DNA of 64,000 nt from Myxococcales bacterium (lineage in GTDB: Bacteria; Myxococcota_A; Polyangia; Polyangiales; Polyangiaceae). The notes under the pieces were generated by a model. That model ran no database searches, was not told the origin of the DNA, and saw only the letters and a list, made by a program, of their open reading frames with translations. Below, piece after piece: positions 63,810 through 64,000 of the stretch. Position 1 is the stretch's first letter. Every line of letters begins with the position of its first letter. The stretch is from contig JADJQX010000007.1 of assembly GCA_016712525.1 (NCBI GenBank), forward strand, positions 2,542,001 through 2,606,000, given 5' to 3'. The position numbers were made by a program, and so were the translations under genes.

Positions 63810-64000
63810 GTGAGCCCCGCACCCACCCAAGCGCCGCCTCACGCCCCGCGCCGTCGCACCGCGCTCTCCCTCCCCGCGTTCGCCGCGAGCCTCGTCGCGC
63901 TGCTCGCCCTCTCGCCGCGCGCCCACGCAGCCACGCCTTCCTTCCCCGGCGCCCACGGCTTCGGCGCCGTCACCCCCGGCGGCCGCGGCGGCGACGTGGT
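63810..64000 (+). CDS. Secreted pectate-lyase-like protein (3' partial)
   Basis: A GTG at 63810 opens a frame to the window end. It begins VSPAPTQAPPHAPRRRTALS and has a signal peptide (LPAFAASLVALLALSPRAHA, cleavage after AHA). The mature start ATPSFPGAHGFGAVTPGGRG matches the conserved opening of pectate-lyase-like right-handed beta-helix proteins (FPGAxGFGAxTxGGRGG). Members cleave pectin or other uronates outside the cell. Catalytic residues lie beyond the window. It is divergent from the tRNA gene. Confidence 0.75.
   Translation, partial: MSPAPTQAPPHAPRRRTALSLPAFAASLVALLALSPRAHAATPSFPGAHGFGAVTPGGRGGDV

Overview
The window is a high-GC chromosomal segment, apparently from a myxobacterium-like member of the Myxococcota. 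This is inferred from the very GC-rich third codon positions, many GTG starts, many small Cys-rich lipoproteins with 'DGG/DAG' linkers, RCC1-like and PEGA proteins, collagen-like Gly-rich proteins and numerous predicted secreted proteins of unknown function. No rRNA or strict species marker is present. One initiator tRNA (tRNA-fMet) lies near the right end.

Layout. 1-10.5 kb: a 5'-truncated PAAR/FecR-like protein with a 45-bp tandem repeat, a CBS-pair protein, an MFS permease, a transglutaminase-like protein, a Na+/K+-type P-type ATPase and a large Gly-rich protein, followed by a 203-bp MITE-like palindrome. 10.9-24 kb: secreted proteins, a HiPIP, an RCC1-like lipoprotein, TerB and VTT-domain proteins, a FabG-like reductase, the AmmeMemoRadiSam operon (amrB-amrA-amrS), YjdM, a lectin-domain lipoprotein and a CobW-type GTPase. 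24-36 kb: an M1 aminopeptidase, two paralogous propeller lipoproteins, a coupled three-gene unit (secreted protein, ECF sigma factor, anti-sigma-like protein) divergent from a DUF1554 lipoprotein, a degraded toxin-antitoxin locus and a WGR-domain protein. 36.2-49.2 kb: a defence-like island on the minus strand. It holds a type I restriction-modification set (hsdR, a GIY-YIG/DUF4357 nuclease, hsdM, hsdS) flanked by a small helix-turn-helix protein, an 879-aa metallophosphoesterase with an unrecognised C-terminal half and a 595-aa protein of unknown function; the outer two genes are clearly lower in GC. 49.2-55.1 kb: a His-Xaa-Ser peptide-modification operon (hxsD-hxsB-hxsC-hxsA), every junction a 4-nt start/stop overlap, whose substrate protein carries six His-X-Ser triads fused to a PEGA domain. 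A Cys-rich membrane protein follows on the same strand. 55.7-64 kb: a 21-bp minisatellite, small genes, a DUF4132 protein, and a REP/RAYT system: one Y1 (RAYT) transposase surrounded by four clusters of one short repeat, in opposite orientation on its two sides. The window ends with tRNA-fMet, its terminator and the start of a pectate-lyase-like gene.

A cross-cutting observation is that seven apparent frameshifts (amrB, a Cys-rich lipoprotein, the GIY-YIG gene, hsdR twice, the Cys-rich membrane protein, and the 56.2-kb gene) each lie in or beside a short homopolymer and are each repaired by a one- or two-base change. Residual assembly indels are therefore a likelier explanation than pseudogenes, and these genes are annotated as single CDSs.

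The most interesting systems are the hxs operon with its PEGA-fused substrate and Cys-rich neighbour, the expanded type I restriction-modification island, and the REP/RAYT array.
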